A stretch of DNA of 43,746 bases from Bacteroidales bacterium (GCA_021740585.1 JAIOZM010000001.1:1-43746); one strand, 5' to 3'. Counted from the stretch's first letter, positions 35,567 to 43,746 are shown. Numbers and translations are program-made. Notes: a model not told the origin generated them from the letters alone.

Positions 35567-36745
35567 TTAAATCATTTTAGTTTGTCGAAGAATAGCCAGG
35601 GTATTAATAATGAACATAATAACAACAATAATAATTCCCCCGAATACCAACCTGAAATCTATTCCCTTCGAAAGTTCCAGTCCCAACTCCAAAGTATATG
35701 TCATAAATACTTGTTTCAGAAACAGCATACATAGAAATGACAATAAGAATATAATGCTGATAATAAGGCCAAATCGTTGAATATATGGCTTGCTTATTTC
35801 TTTATAATGGTAGCCCAGCCACTTTAGTTTTCTGATTTCGTCGCCGGATTTTGAAATTAAAAGCTGGAAACTCAGAATAAACACTCCAAAAGCCAGCAGA
35901 ATAATAAATATGCCCAGGCTTCCCAGGAATGAAACTATAAACTTTAAAAGTATATTCAACCTGCTGCTTTTTAATTTCTCCAGCAGAGTTTCGTATGAAT
36001 GCTTGTTGAGGAAGCTTATAATTTCAGGATCTGTCGGATTCTTGGTTTCAACCACCAATCTGGAAATTTCATTCGAATTCCCACTACCGTATTCTTTATT
36101 AGCCCAATTAAGGAAATTCCAGGGTGTAAGAACGGAGTTGACCCGACTGGAGAAACCAATTATTTTACCATTGTATACAGCTTGCTTACCCTGCCCTCTG
36201 ATGCTTATGGTGAAATTTACCAATCCGATCGTGGCTGGTGAGATTTGGGGCAATCCCTGACTTGGAGCAAAACCGAAGTTGTAGAGATTGATATAATCTT
36301 TTGGAAGAATTATAGGAATGCTTTGGTCTCCTTCCTGCCAAAGCCATGCCTCATCCTTTACATCGAGGTATTCATCAGGAATGGCTTCAAAAAACAAATC
36401 GGTATAAAAGTCAGGGAAGTTCTCACTTTCAGTATAAGCACTTAATGCAAATTGGTTTGAGATAAAACCTTCAACTTTTGACGCCCATGGCTGCGATCTT
36501 ACTTCTTCAATTTCCCGGGCTGTAAAAGTCGCCTCCCTAATATTTAAGGTTGCCAGCAGCGATATCTTTTTATTGATAACTAGAAACTCAGGATCTATCA
36601 AATCTCTGTTTTCATCCATAATTTTATTCATTTCAAAATAAAACTGCGCCAGGCTCATAAGCAATACCATTCCGATTAAGGTTCCAATTCCGGCACCGAA
36701 AAGCTGAAGTTTGCTATAATTCCTGTTAGTTACTTTGGAAATCAT
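35567..36745 (-). CDS. FtsX/MacB-like ABC transporter permease
   Basis: 392-aa inner-membrane protein with the FtsX-like plan: TM1 (about 16-35), a large extracytoplasmic domain (about 40-255), then TM2-TM4 near 270-295, 318-340 and 363-388. The end of the loop before TM2 and the basic coupling loop SKSGDEIRKLKWLGYHYKE (about 300-318) match this family. Such permeases work mechanically on periplasmic partners or lipoproteins rather than as classic pumps. Its start overlaps the stop of the ATPase gene by 4 bp, so the two are a coupled pair. The periplasmic domain gives no clear substrate. Confidence 0.82.
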   Translation of the reverse strand: MISKVTNRNYSKLQLFGAGIGTLIGMVLLMSLAQFYFEMNKIMDENRDLIDPEFLVINKKISLLATLNIREATFTAREIEEVRSQPWASKVEGFISNQFALSAYTESENFPDFYTDLFFEAIPDEYLDVKDEAWLWQEGDQSIPIILPKDYINLYNFGFAPSQGLPQISPATIGLVNFTISIRGQGKQAVYNGKIIGFSSRVNSVLTPWNFLNWANKEYGSGNSNEISRLVVETKNPTDPEIISFLNKHSYETLLEKLKSSRLNILLKFIVSFLGSLGIFIILLAFGVFILSFQLLISKSGDEIRKLKWLGYHYKEISKPYIQRFGLIISIIFLLSFLCMLFLKQVFMTYTLELGLELSKGIDFRLVFGGIIIVVIMFIINTLAILRQTKMI

Positions 36746-37386
36746 AATTGAATACTTTTTGAAAATTCAAATGGGGAACCCGATTCCAGTCCGGTGAAAA
36801 TTAAGCCTGCATTTTGAGCGTCTAACTCAGATCGGATAAGATTGAAAGCCAGACTACCGATACGGGAATCGAGGTGTGAAAAAGCCTCGTCGGCAAGCAG
36901 GAGTTCAAGCGGCTGACACAAGCCTCGGATAATGGCCACTCTTTGAGCTTGTCCGAAAGAAAGGATTCCACATTTATTTTTTAAAAAGCCCTCAATCTCC
37001 AGAGCTTTTGCCATATCTGTTATTTCAGCCTCTGTTTTAAAATGCTTCTGTGAGTTATTAAGTTGAATATTGTCCATAGCGCTCAGATCATTAAAGAGTT
37101 CCAGTCCCTGAAAAATATAGCTCAGGGAATTTTTTCTTATTTCTGACCAGTCGGAAGCTGTAAATGATCTGGTATTTTTATCATTTATGATCACATCACC
37201 ATTAAAATCATTTCTAATGCCATACAGGATGGAAAGCAATGATGTTTTTCCCATACCGGAGGGGGCGAAAAGGTAATAAAATTTATTTTTACTGAATGTA
37301 AATGAAGTGGCATCCCATATCTCTGAATCATCGTGTGGAATTTCAATAAGTGGACGGGGGATTAAGTTTTTTACTTCAATTTTCAT
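36742..37386 (-). CDS. ABC transporter ATP-binding protein with degenerate H-switch
   Basis: From the ATG at 37386 the protein is 214 aa; the frame runs 8 codons further up (37410), but MKIEVKNLI is the expected opening. Walker A is APSGMGKTS, the Q-loop YIFQG, the signature LSFGQAQR (LSGGQ with one change), Walker B LELLLADEAFS and the D-loop SHLD. After the D-loop, where the H-switch His normally sits in 'THD', the text is FTGLESG, with no His. ATPase activity may therefore be slow or differently controlled. It couples to the FtsX-like permease through a 4-bp overlap. Confidence 0.85.
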   Translation of the reverse strand: MKIEVKNLIPRPLIEIPHDDSEIWDATSFTFSKNKFYYLFAPSGMGKTSLLSILYGIRNDFNGDVIINDKNTRSFTASDWSEIRKNSLSYIFQGLELFNDLSAMDNIQLNNSQKHFKTEAEITDMAKALEIEGFLKNKCGILSFGQAQRVAIIRGLCQPLELLLADEAFSHLDSRIGSLAFNLIRSELDAQNAGLIFTGLESGSPFEFSKSIQL

Positions 37387-37424
37387 TTGATTGTTCTTTT
37401 TGCAAAGCATAATGTCAGATTTTC

Positions 37425-38021
37425 TTATGATCTTGCGAATTCAAGGAGCGGTTTAATGTTTTCTTTGTCAGCTTCATATATTGCGCTTAAGTATTTAGCT
37501 CTGGTGTCGCTTTGATCGGATAAATTCTTGCTACCCCAGGTAAAAACTTTATTCTTAAAGGCTTTGGAAATAAGAATATCGGCACATAGCCTTGAGTGAC
37601 GACCATTACCGTTTGGGAAAGGATGAATTTTAACCATTCTATGTTTAAACCTAATGGCTAACTCATCATCCGGAAATGTTTTATTTTCAATCCAAAATTT
37701 ACAATCATCCAGCAGTTTCCAAAGTTCTTGCTCTATAGAGTACTTGTCCACTCCAATGTTTTTGTTAGTTTTCCTGAAGCTTCCTGCCCATCCCCATACA
37801 TCAGAAAACATTTTCTTATGTACCCCCTTAATAAAACCAATGGTCAGAATTTGTTCATATGTGAACTTGGTTTTCATACTCCATTCTATTGCTTTCTCTA
37901 TGTTCGCTTGTTCAAATTCATCAAGTTCACCCCTTGTAGAGATAGTTTTAATCTTGAGCTCCTCTTTCTCTTCCTCCTCAATAGGAGTTTGCCCTTTTAT
38001 ATAATTAAGTTCTAATCCCAT
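37425..38021 (-). CDS. Fic-domain protein, mobile mystery protein B
   Basis: 198-aa Fic protein; Fic enzymes usually transfer AMP or another nucleotide to target hydroxyls. The active-site loop is H133-PFPNGNGRHSR, matching HPFx(D/E)GNGRxxR except that Asn replaces the acidic residue, as I recall for this subgroup. N-terminal text STRGELDEFEQANIEKAIEW and FIKGVHKKMFSDVWGWAGSFR is characteristic of 'mobile mystery protein B'. Its start overlaps the end of the HTH gene by 10 bp, so the pair is translationally coupled. The family is typically found as an A/B pair on mobile DNA. Toxin, AMPylator or defence role is inference. Confidence 0.88.
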   Translation of the reverse strand: MGLELNYIKGQTPIEEEEKEELKIKTISTRGELDEFEQANIEKAIEWSMKTKFTYEQILTIGFIKGVHKKMFSDVWGWAGSFRKTNKNIGVDKYSIEQELWKLLDDCKFWIENKTFPDDELAIRFKHRMVKIHPFPNGNGRHSRLCADILISKAFKNKVFTWGSKNLSDQSDTRAKYLSAIYEADKENIKPLLEFARS

Positions 38022-38470
38022 AATATTTTGGGCATATCATTCTTCAATTCTTCAGTCTTTTCCTTTATTGCCTTCTCAATTCTTTCAGGAGTGTTCAACT
38101 GATCTTCCAACCCCATTTGAACCGAAGTTCTCTGAACAATTTCCCTCGCAAGTTCTTCAGCTCTCTTTTCTATCATTTTTTCGAGAGTTTTTTCCATAGG
38201 TATAAAGCCATATACAAATTTCATGTTTAAGGAATGGGCAACCTGTTTTAGTACTTTGATAGAAATAGTCCCATTCTTTTCTCGTTCTTCAATTTCTTTT
38301 ACACTTTGAGGAGTAATGGATAACCTCAGTCCAAGTTGTCTGAGCGACATATTAATAGCTTGTCGTATGGAATATATCCAACCAGTTGGAGGAACAACTA
38401 CATCAAGTAGATTCGCATACTTAATAATCTTATTATCAAGCTGATATCTTATAATCGATTTCTTTTTCAT
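38012..38470 (-). CDS. HTH regulator, mobile mystery protein A
   Basis: 152 aa, with an XRE-type helix-turn-helix at about 38-85 (IRQAINMSLRQLGLRLSITPQSVKEIEEREKNGTISIKVLKQVAHSLNMKFVYGF). This is the hallmark of 'mobile mystery protein A', the partner of the Fic gene that overlaps it. The C-terminal helix bundle (about 95-152, with KRAEELAREIVQRT and TEELKNDM) may bind the Fic protein. By analogy with toxin-antitoxin pairs it probably represses its own promoter. The dyads at 38471-38549 directly upstream are candidate operators. Confidence 0.88.
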   Translation of the reverse strand: MKKKSIIRYQLDNKIIKYANLLDVVVPPTGWIYSIRQAINMSLRQLGLRLSITPQSVKEIEEREKNGTISIKVLKQVAHSLNMKFVYGFIPMEKTLEKMIEKRAEELAREIVQRTSVQMGLEDQLNTPERIEKAIKEKTEELKNDMPKILWD

Positions 38471-38480
38471 AAGGCTTTGC

Positions 38481-38548
38481 CCTTAAAATAAATTTCAAAT
38501 ATAAGGCTATAGCCTGAATTATACAAATTTATTTTAAGGTTATAACCT
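38481..38548. promoter_or_regulatory. Operator-like nested dyads of the HTH/Fic pair
   Basis: Two perfect 12-bp palindromes, AGGCTATAGCCT (38504-38515) and AGGTTATAACCT (38537-38548), have centres 33 bp apart, about three helical turns. The first is also centred within a larger inverted repeat of 15-bp arms (38481-38495 and 38525-38539), and a degenerate third site lies at 38471-38484. The array sits within 80 bp upstream of the HTH start. Binding by that HTH protein is inference. Confidence 0.65.
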
Positions 38549-38580
38549 GATTTTAAAATCTAAAATGAAATAGTCAGGCT

Positions 38581-40134
38581 CTATTTACCTGCCTGACTCA
38601 ATAGTGAATAAAGACTATTCACACTATCATCCTTAAGGTCAACTCTGAATTCCCATTCTTCGATATTTGCAGAAATCGTAAGCGATTTTAGGGAGCTGCC
38701 GAAGGTTTTCATGCCCATTTCCATTTCACCACCCATTTTTCCTTTGAAGAATTTCTGCATTTCTTCGGTGTAGGTCGACTCGTCAAGGTTTAAATAGAAA
38801 CATATTGGATTATTGGTCAGATTTTCCGCATGTGTGGATTTTAATACATTTACCTTTACTGAATTATTTTCAATAATTTCCCTGATAATAGTTTCATTAT
38901 TGCTCATTACCAGATCCTCATCGTTAACAAGAATGTAAACCGGAATTCCTTTATTCAAAACCTCAAAATACCCATCTTTTTCCTGAAGCTCTGCTTTAGT
39001 TTTAGCAAGTTCGAGAAATCCGGCAAAGTTCTTCTTATTATTAATCCTATTTGCAAAAACCACCGTTGGAAGCATGTCGGTGCTAAAATAGAGGTCTTCT
39101 TTTTCTATGGATGGAATATTGATCCCATTTAAACTAAAAGCAATTTCACCGCTGAAAATGCTTTTTAATTCGTCACTTTCAAGATCCAGGCCGGAGGTCA
39201 TTTCATCGATGGTTTCTTTAAAATCGCGGTTTACGAAGGTGAGTAAATCGAACATTTTTTCAGGATCCACATTTGTGTTTCCTACAATAAGAACATTTTC
39301 TGAGGGGAGATATTTTAATAGGTCTTTGATGGCATTCTCATCCAGAAAATTATATTTATCTATGGTTTCCTGCAAACTTTGATTAAATCTTAAATTGGTG
39401 CTGAAAGTCATATTCCCATTCTGAAAATCAGCAAAAGCATGAACATAATTATTTTTTACTCCACCAAATAAATCGAGCGAGCCACCCATCCCGCCAATTC
39501 CTGGCATCCCTTCCAAATTATTGGTTGAAGCCCAGATATTAATATCTTTTTGTTTCGACAGGAAATTATTAAAGTCTTTATCTGTTTTCAAAATGTTTTC
39601 CTTATCGATTTCTATTAATGAAGTGGCAATTAATTTTAAATCGGCATTATGATTACCATTCATGTTCGACAAGATCATAACCCGGTCATTATCATAAACC
39701 ACCATAAAATCTTCTGCACTTTCAGTGGTATTCTTGCCGATGGAACCTGACGCAAATTCCATATCTGCTTCTTCAGCAACCTCCTCCAGAAAAGCTTTGA
39801 AATCCGATTTAGACTTCAAAGGCATAATGAAGCATCCGTACATGTCGTTAGTATAAAAGCTAAAGAATGCGCTATATGCATCCATAATTATTCCGGAGCT
39901 TTCGGGATCTTCAAGAATTTTTTTACTTATTTCATTCTGAGAAGCTTCTTCCTTAATCATTTGGATTTCCTGTAACTTACCCTTTTCTATTAGCTGTCCG
40001 GGGTGAAAGCTAACCACGAAAATGGCGGTTTCGGGGATCTTATTAAATACGTTTGAATCGTTTTTTGAGCAGGAAGAAAAAATGATGGCGGAAATTAAAA
40101 TTCCTGATAACAATAATTTAGATAACATTCTCAT
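38581..40134 (-). CDS. DUF4836-like lipoprotein
   Basis: 517 aa with a lipoprotein signal, MRMLSKLLLSGILISAIIFSSCSK, lipobox Cys near residue 22. The remaining sequence (IPETAIFVVSFHPGQLIEKGKL, YLPSENVLIVGNTNVDPEKMFDL) resembles Bacteroidota DUF4836 proteins, which I recall as surface or periplasmic lipoproteins without known function. Two similar half-domains are suggested by repeated alternation of 'FFSFYT..' and 'FSLNGINIP' beta blocks. It is not obviously linked to the HTH/Fic pair, which points the same way but has its own promoter region 110 bp away. Confidence 0.7.
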   Translation of the reverse strand: MRMLSKLLLSGILISAIIFSSCSKNDSNVFNKIPETAIFVVSFHPGQLIEKGKLQEIQMIKEEASQNEISKKILEDPESSGIIMDAYSAFFSFYTNDMYGCFIMPLKSKSDFKAFLEEVAEEADMEFASGSIGKNTTESAEDFMVVYDNDRVMILSNMNGNHNADLKLIATSLIEIDKENILKTDKDFNNFLSKQKDINIWASTNNLEGMPGIGGMGGSLDLFGGVKNNYVHAFADFQNGNMTFSTNLRFNQSLQETIDKYNFLDENAIKDLLKYLPSENVLIVGNTNVDPEKMFDLLTFVNRDFKETIDEMTSGLDLESDELKSIFSGEIAFSLNGINIPSIEKEDLYFSTDMLPTVVFANRINNKKNFAGFLELAKTKAELQEKDGYFEVLNKGIPVYILVNDEDLVMSNNETIIREIIENNSVKVNVLKSTHAENLTNNPICFYLNLDESTYTEEMQKFFKGKMGGEMEMGMKTFGSSLKSLTISANIEEWEFRVDLKDDSVNSLYSLLSQAGK

Positions 40135-40430
40135 AGCGTTTTATTTTGATGGTAAAATGAATAGGAAACGAAATTTAGGGATAATAATTTTTGGAATGAA
40201 AGAATTTCTTTGAAACTTTTGATAAGTTATGAAGGAATGCCTTTTTTTGATTTATGGTTGTCATTTCCCAGATGCTGCATTGTATTTGCAAACCATTATT
40301 AAATATTTTCTGCTTTCTAAAGCACAAAGAAAATAATATTTATCCACTTTAGGTTTTTCACCTTCGTCCTGAAAGTCCTTGCTTTCAAGTAGTTATACAG
40401 CAGTGGACTTGTGAATAAATCGAGTAAAAG
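40135..40430. other. Intergenic region between two lipoprotein genes
   Basis: AT-rich, about 300 bp, between the start of the DUF4836-like gene and the terminator of the 40497 gene. It should hold the promoter of the former. I see no RNA gene and no ORF with coding character. Confidence 0.4.
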
Positions 40431-40463
40431 AAAAGCCGTCTTAAAACTTACTTTTAAGACGGC
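40431..40463 (-). terminator. Intrinsic terminator of the 40497 lipoprotein gene
   Basis: A perfect 12-bp stem (GCCGTCTTAAAA at 40435-40446, TTTTAAGACGGC at 40452-40463, loop CTTAC) is followed on the minus strand by TTTTCTTTT. It lies 33 bp past the stop. Confidence 0.85.
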
Positions 40464-40496
40464 CTCTTTAAAAAAATATTTTACAAGAAATTGAAT

Positions 40497-41912
40497 CTAA
40501 TATAAACTATACTTAACAATTAATTTAGGTCTCATTTCTTTAATAGGATAATCGCTCGAGGCAAATGACCAGCCACCCGGAATAATGTTTTCCTGAGAAA
40601 GTTTAAGCATCATGCCATAGTTTGGAGCCGCGATTTCCTGCATTGGAATAAAGAGCCTGGTAACATCATAGGTTCTTATGTTCGAGCTAAGGGCATCCAT
40701 GGAAGGAATAAAAACCTGATTTGCTTCAATTGTTTTGGGTTGATTACTCCAGGTAACGGAATATTCATCCCAGGGCTCAACAATCTGTTGCAAAACCAGT
40801 CCTTGATTCAATAACATATAATCATCGAGACCCGACCATAAACTGTCCCAAACGGGTCTTTCAAACGCGACGGTAAGCAGCACTGATTCAATGCGGGCGC
40901 TTTTTGGTAATGAGCCCAGATTAAATTGAATGAGACTATTTTTTGTTCTCATAACCGTGAGAACCGGCTCGGTAAGATAGCTGGCCACAAAATACATGTG
41001 ATCGCCAAAATTCTTATCCGGATTTAAGTCGGTAATCATTGCATCCTTTCCCTCTTCCGGACCAGGCTGAAGAATTAAAGTCATGGGTGGTTGCTGACCG
41101 CTAAGATTAAAAATAAGTGGACTGTTTTCGCTTGAATTTATAAATTCTTTCGCGCTTATTTCGGCTTCATAAATTGGATAATCAGGATTTTTGACGCTCA
41201 CTTTGAAATATTCATATCCCGATTTTATCAGTATTTTATTAATACCGGCTGTTAATTTATAATCATAATGCCATCCGTCTCTTGCATAAACAGAAAGAAT
41301 AGCCGGAATGGCCATAGAGGGGCGCATGTATAATGGATTGTCATCAACCACCATAACATAAGATACTATGGGTCTTACAATGTTAAATCCAAAGCTGGCA
41401 TAACCAAAATCATCAGGATTACTGCCTGTTACAACCAGAACTTCAGGAACCAGGTGGCTAACCTGATTGGCTGAAATTTCAAATGTTATTGGGAGTGGAT
41501 CATTAACCAGATAAGCCAGACGGGAACCTTCTAATGGTGCGGCATATTTTACGTTGCCATAAGGATCAATAACCATAAATTTTACCAGCTTATATTTACC
41601 AACTATCATGCTGAGTTTTTCACTCACGAACTGATCACCAAAGGCATACATTGGAATGATTTCGTCATCATAAACATTAGCACCATTCTCATCAGCTATA
41701 CTTACAAGCAAATGCCAGTAATAGATTGTGTCGATGATAGTCCCATCGGCGTTTATGGAATCAGCCTGAACCGATTTAAGAAGATTATTATCTGAGAAAC
41801 TTACCGTAAAATCCACCTTTCCATTCAACTCCTCTTTTGTATTTTCACAGGAAGAAAAGAATATAAAGATTCCGGTAATTGCGAGTAACAAAGACCATTT
41901 TAGTGTTTTCAT
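40497..41912 (-). CDS. Uncharacterised lipoprotein with C-terminal DNRLRE-type beta domain
   Basis: 471 aa with a lipoprotein signal (MKTLKWSLLLAITGIFIFFSSCEN), Cys near residue 22. The first half (about 30-280) reads as one or two beta-sandwich modules (GKVDFTVSFSDNNLLKS, VGKYKLVKFMVIDPYGNVKYAAP), vaguely DUF4382-like. The last ~180 residues carry DNRLRE-type features: AMITDLNPDKNFGD near the domain start, SLIQFNLGSLPKSARIESVLLTVAF, EPWDEYSVTWSNQP, and TYDVTRLF. DNRLRE modules occur on secreted and surface adhesins. Export to the cell surface is plausible; function unknown. It lies between a DUF4836-like lipoprotein and a caspase-family protein. Confidence 0.72.
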   Translation of the reverse strand: MKTLKWSLLLAITGIFIFFSSCENTKEELNGKVDFTVSFSDNNLLKSVQADSINADGTIIDTIYYWHLLVSIADENGANVYDDEIIPMYAFGDQFVSEKLSMIVGKYKLVKFMVIDPYGNVKYAAPLEGSRLAYLVNDPLPITFEISANQVSHLVPEVLVVTGSNPDDFGYASFGFNIVRPIVSYVMVVDDNPLYMRPSMAIPAILSVYARDGWHYDYKLTAGINKILIKSGYEYFKVSVKNPDYPIYEAEISAKEFINSSENSPLIFNLSGQQPPMTLILQPGPEEGKDAMITDLNPDKNFGDHMYFVASYLTEPVLTVMRTKNSLIQFNLGSLPKSARIESVLLTVAFERPVWDSLWSGLDDYMLLNQGLVLQQIVEPWDEYSVTWSNQPKTIEANQVFIPSMDALSSNIRTYDVTRLFIPMQEIAAPNYGMMLKLSQENIIPGGWSFASSDYPIKEMRPKLIVKYSLY

Positions 41913-42014
41913 AGTTTAGGTATTTTAAATACAAAGGTACAACAGTGAGTAACTAATGTCAAGACGATTTTGATGAAAGATAGGTTGCGTTTGAGGTGTT
42001 TTAATCTGTAAATT

Positions 42015-43727
42015 TCAAAATTTCCATTTGCTCCATTCCCCGCTAACTTCCGGACTAAATAGCATTTGTGGGACTTGAGATTTGTAGTATAAATCTGAAG
42101 CAGTGAAGGGAACCATATGCTTTAGGTATTCGTATAGCTCACCATAACTGGCTTCACCTTTGCTTTCTTGCAGCTTTTTTAGAAGGAAGTAGGTAAACAA
42201 TCCGTGCTGTTTTTCTTTGTAGAATAATGATTCTTCAGAACCGGAGCTCGCTGTAAATATTACTAAATTACCTTTGGGGGTTTCTTCTTTTGGTTTTATT
42301 TTAACAGCTTTGGCTACAAGTAAGCCCTGATTTCTGCCGCCGCCACTAAAACAGGCATCTATGAATATCGTTACCCTTTCGCTTGGATAAAGAGTGAGTT
42401 GTTTGTAAAGCTCAGATAGTTTAATTCCGTCAGTGACATTAGCCCCGGCAATATCAACAGGCATAATATAACTTTCTTCCTGACTGTCGGGGAAACCATG
42501 TCCTGAATAATAAAATACCAATTCGATATTGCCGTTAGAATGCTGAGCTTTATTGGTGAATCTGATTAATTCTCTTTTCATCTGACTACTGATAGCATCG
42601 GTGAGCAGGGTAATATTATTTTCAGGTATCCCCAATGTATTGCTGCAATATTCTGCAAAAATCTGCGCATCTCTTCTGGCAAATTCAACATTTGATTCAC
42701 TTGACAGATCGGGCTGATAGCTGGTATAGTCTTCATTACCGATAATTAATGCATACCGGTTACTTTTAATTTTATTGGTTTTGGGAATGTTTTTATCCAC
42801 ATCAATACCCAGCTGAGCTATTTTTATATCTTGTTGAACATTTTGATTTGAATTTTCACCGGCTTTAATCACCAGATTGGTTGCGGTAAGGCTTTGGTCG
42901 AATGCAAGATTCAATGTCTTATCTTCACCATAAGTATTGAATTTTTCTTTCAGCTTAAGTTGTAAAGGAAGAGTATTGGATGTATACAATGAGTTTGCAA
43001 TCAGTGAGTAGGTGATTGTGGTTGTATCACCGGGTTCAAGTGGTTTTAAGGAAGTGTTTGTCATTCCTTTTAACAGAAATGTATTGGCAGGATTATCGAT
43101 ATTTAGGGAAACATTTTCTGCCTTTCCTGCACCAATGTTCTGAACCAAAAGTTTTAACTCAAATGGAGTGCCTTTAGTGATTACTTTTTCAGGGCTATTG
43201 ATTTTATAGTCGGCAATCATTAGCTTAGGTTCTAAAAATTGTGAGGTATTAAATTCAATTATTAATGGTGGGGGTTCAAAGCCATTTCGTTCTGAAAAGC
43301 TAATATTGCATTGTGCCTTACTTTTAATAAGTTTTTGATTAGACCGTATGGGGATTATAACAGTTTTCTCTGAATTTGGCGCGATAATGCCAACAGAATG
43401 ATTTTCCTGAATATTTAATCCGGTTAGACCGTTTGTTTCTTTTACATGAATAGAAAAATTTTCCGCATTGCCACTGCCGGTATTTTTTAATTTGATAAGA
43501 ATACTTGCGTTTTCAAAAGGATCCAGAATATTATTCTTATTCTCGTCTATAAACATCACAGAGTCCTCCACAATGCCTATAATTGGAGGGACAATATTTT
43601 TACTTCCAATATTAAAACTGTATTTCTTACTTCTGGCAGAGAAATCCTGAGAATAAATATCGGTTATCATTAGCGTGCAAGCTAAAATGATCACAATAAA
43701 TTTTGGGTTCAGGGAATAATTTCTCAT
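42015..43727 (-). CDS. Exported caspase-family (peptidase C14) protein with CARDB-like repeats
   Basis: 570 aa. A signal peptide (MRNYSLNPKF..MITDIYSQ) directs it out of the cytoplasm. Residues about 50-290 hold two beta-sandwich modules with CARDB-like wording (ASILIKLKNTGSGNAENFSIHV; FELKLLVQNIGAGKAENVSL). The C-terminal third (about 325-560) is the caspase fold: YALIIGNEDYT, the catalytic His H410 in FYYSGHGFPDS and the catalytic Cys C459 in FIDACFSGGG, so the dyad is intact. The specificity is unknown. It is the last complete gene; about 20 bp of upstream sequence remain in the window. Confidence 0.86.
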   Translation of the reverse strand: MRNYSLNPKFIVIILACTLMITDIYSQDFSARSKKYSFNIGSKNIVPPIIGIVEDSVMFIDENKNNILDPFENASILIKLKNTGSGNAENFSIHVKETNGLTGLNIQENHSVGIIAPNSEKTVIIPIRSNQKLIKSKAQCNISFSERNGFEPPPLIIEFNTSQFLEPKLMIADYKINSPEKVITKGTPFELKLLVQNIGAGKAENVSLNIDNPANTFLLKGMTNTSLKPLEPGDTTTITYSLIANSLYTSNTLPLQLKLKEKFNTYGEDKTLNLAFDQSLTATNLVIKAGENSNQNVQQDIKIAQLGIDVDKNIPKTNKIKSNRYALIIGNEDYTSYQPDLSSESNVEFARRDAQIFAEYCSNTLGIPENNITLLTDAISSQMKRELIRFTNKAQHSNGNIELVFYYSGHGFPDSQEESYIMPVDIAGANVTDGIKLSELYKQLTLYPSERVTIFIDACFSGGGRNQGLLVAKAVKIKPKEETPKGNLVIFTASSGSEESLFYKEKQHGLFTYFLLKKLQESKGEASYGELYEYLKHMVPFTASDLYYKSQVPQMLFSPEVSGEWSKWKF

Positions 43728-43746
43728 GGTACAATTTTTACAAGTC

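Noticed and set aside
36742..36775. Possible frameshift truncating the C-terminus of the ABC ATPase, explaining the missing H-switch
   Set aside because: The reading frame continues cleanly past the D-loop to a stop that overlaps the permease start by 4 bp, the arrangement expected of an intact pair.
40338..40346. TTATCCACT, resembling a DnaA box
   Set aside because: A single near-match without other boxes, an AT-rich unwinding element or dnaA/dnaN genes nearby is not evidence of an origin.

Overview
The window looks like chromosomal DNA from a free-living member of the Bacteroidota, probably Bacteroidia (Marinilabiliales-like). This rests on several signals: a type IX secretion (T9SS) C-terminal sorting domain on the xylanase and a FlgD/CHU_C-like C-terminus on the lamin-tail protein, Bacteroidota-type -7 promoter boxes (TAnnTTTG), few Shine-Dalgarno sequences, AT-rich coding DNA, TonB-like transducers, and many SPI/SPII-exported proteins of unknown function. 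I assign no species. I see no rRNA, tRNA, CRISPR array, prophage or complete IS.

Layout. (1) 184-9301 is a sugar-polymer region: an exported GH2 glycosidase, a large exported protein with a GH67N-like front end, an exported PQQ-type beta-propeller, a ribulokinase (araB), and on the other strand a T9SS-secreted GH10 xylanase. Together they suggest breakdown of arabinoxylan or glucuronoxylan, although there is no SusC/SusD pair. (2) 9575-11743 (minus) is a TetR regulator, a PlsC-like acyltransferase and a patatin-like lipase in apparent operon order, suggesting lipid remodelling. (3) 12050-16437 holds an SSS symporter, a glycine-zipper plus beta-barrel envelope protein, and a GntP-type permease. 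(4) 16624-19587 (minus) is a lipoprotein and two tandem TonB-like transducers. (5) 19931-22181 holds hflX and asd, and 22311-24887 a lamin-tail surface protein with a GTG start. (6) 24884-30130 (minus) is sppA, then a 229-bp MITE-like insertion, then an overlapping lpxK-punA-MFS cluster. (7) 30284-31986 holds folK, radC and rpsT. (8) 32340-34395 is an exported metallo-beta-lactamase-fold protein with a second PQQ-like propeller. (9) 34450-38470 (minus) is corA, an FtsX-like permease with its ATPase, and a 'mobile mystery protein' A/B (HTH + Fic) module with nested operator-like dyads. (10) 38581-43727 (minus) is two lipoproteins and an exported caspase-family protease.

The most notable unannotated structure is at 27976-28224: exact 10-bp direct repeats flank 13-bp imperfect terminal inverted repeats, and a perfect 22-bp-arm palindrome sits inside. 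This is the footprint of a small non-autonomous transposon, possibly with a REP-like element nested in it. The HTH/Fic module with its dyad array is the best candidate for an accessory conflict or toxin-antitoxin system. The 783-aa exported protein at 2078 is the best candidate for a poorly described carbohydrate-active enzyme family.
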